Positions 63,930-64,000 of a stretch of DNA of 64,000 nt are shown piece by piece (position 1 is the stretch's first letter; each line of letters starts with the position of its first letter). The stretch is taken from NCBI RefSeq assembly GCF_016595525.1, contig NZ_JAENII010000005.1, positions 237,849-301,848 of the forward strand. The letters are read 5' to 3'. Source of the DNA: Haloferula rosea. GTDB lineage: Bacteria; Verrucomicrobiota; Verrucomicrobiia; Verrucomicrobiales; Akkermansiaceae. The position numbers and the translations under genes are program-made. The notes below the pieces were generated by a model that had not been told where the DNA came from, ran no database searches, and worked only from the letters and a program-made list of their open reading frames with translations.

Positions 63930-64000
63930 AGTCATGGGGGCGGTTTCTGATTTGAGGCGGTTTTGGGGTCGGCAGCGCGCGTTTTTCGGAATGGTGATCT

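Overview
This is a 64 kb piece of a GC-rich bacterial chromosome carrying about 58 protein genes. I see no rRNA, tRNA, CRISPR array or intact transposon. The gene content points to Verrucomicrobiota (Verrucomicrobiales, Luteolibacter/Haloferula-like): two secreted formylglycine sulfatases beside a DUF1080 protein, a sialate O-acetylesterase, orphan type II pseudopilins, kinase-PEGA-sulfatase-modifying-factor fusions, an ABCG-type transporter fused to TerB- and FHA-like regions, and an RHS tip with the SRDPIGE/NLYGFV signature. The placement is inferred from family composition only.

Layout. 1-16 kb: end of an acyl-ACP ligase/acyltransferase-like gene, prfA, rpsP, a TPM-domain-like pair, a methyltransferase, an active HtrA-type protease overlapping an apparently dead paralogue, a ThiF/MoeB-rhodanese fusion, gatC-gatA, a thioredoxin-fold protein without CxxC, a VIT1/CCC1-type transporter, a small lipoprotein, then a 1.37 kb protein-free gap, a glyoxalase-fold protein and a rhomboid protease. 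15-21 kb: spermidine-synthase-like protein, YebC-family regulator, lipB, ruvC, a DEAD-box helicase and two unknown coupled genes. 21-24.7 kb: sigma factor overlapping a membrane Ser/Thr kinase, then OsmC. 24.7-32 kb: sialate O-acetylesterase, and cysJ-cysI-cysH-cysK for assimilatory sulfate reduction and cysteine synthesis. 32-39 kb: tripartite RND efflux system (outer membrane protein, pump, adaptor) with a TetR regulator and a clear operator. 39-45.6 kb: FtsB-like protein, hpt, RidA, an M23 peptidase, transaldolase, a squalene-cyclase-repeat protein and a pseudopilin. 45.7-50 kb: sulfatases and DUF1080. 50-56.5 kb: hisH-hisB, two secreted proteins, a ParA plus roadblock-like pair. 56-62.5 kb: giant ABC transporter and ftsH. 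62.6-64 kb: low-GC RHS tip with a downstream candidate immunity lipoprotein, then short tandem repeats.

Most interesting signals. (1) The gap at 12.4-13.5 kb has no credible protein gene, but read on the minus strand it is a dense series of hairpins with GAAA, GAGA and C(UUCG)G loops and nested helices ending in a strong terminator. It looks like a large (about 1 kb) structured non-coding RNA that I cannot assign to a known class. Three copies of an 11-bp phased TGTGAATA repeat lie just upstream of it. (2) A protease paralogue has lost the catalytic His and Ser and carries its PDZ domain inside the protease C-lobe. (3) The RHS tip/immunity cassette differs sharply in composition from the rest. 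(4) GC skew changes sign at about 54-59 kb, which suggests nearness to the replication terminus.
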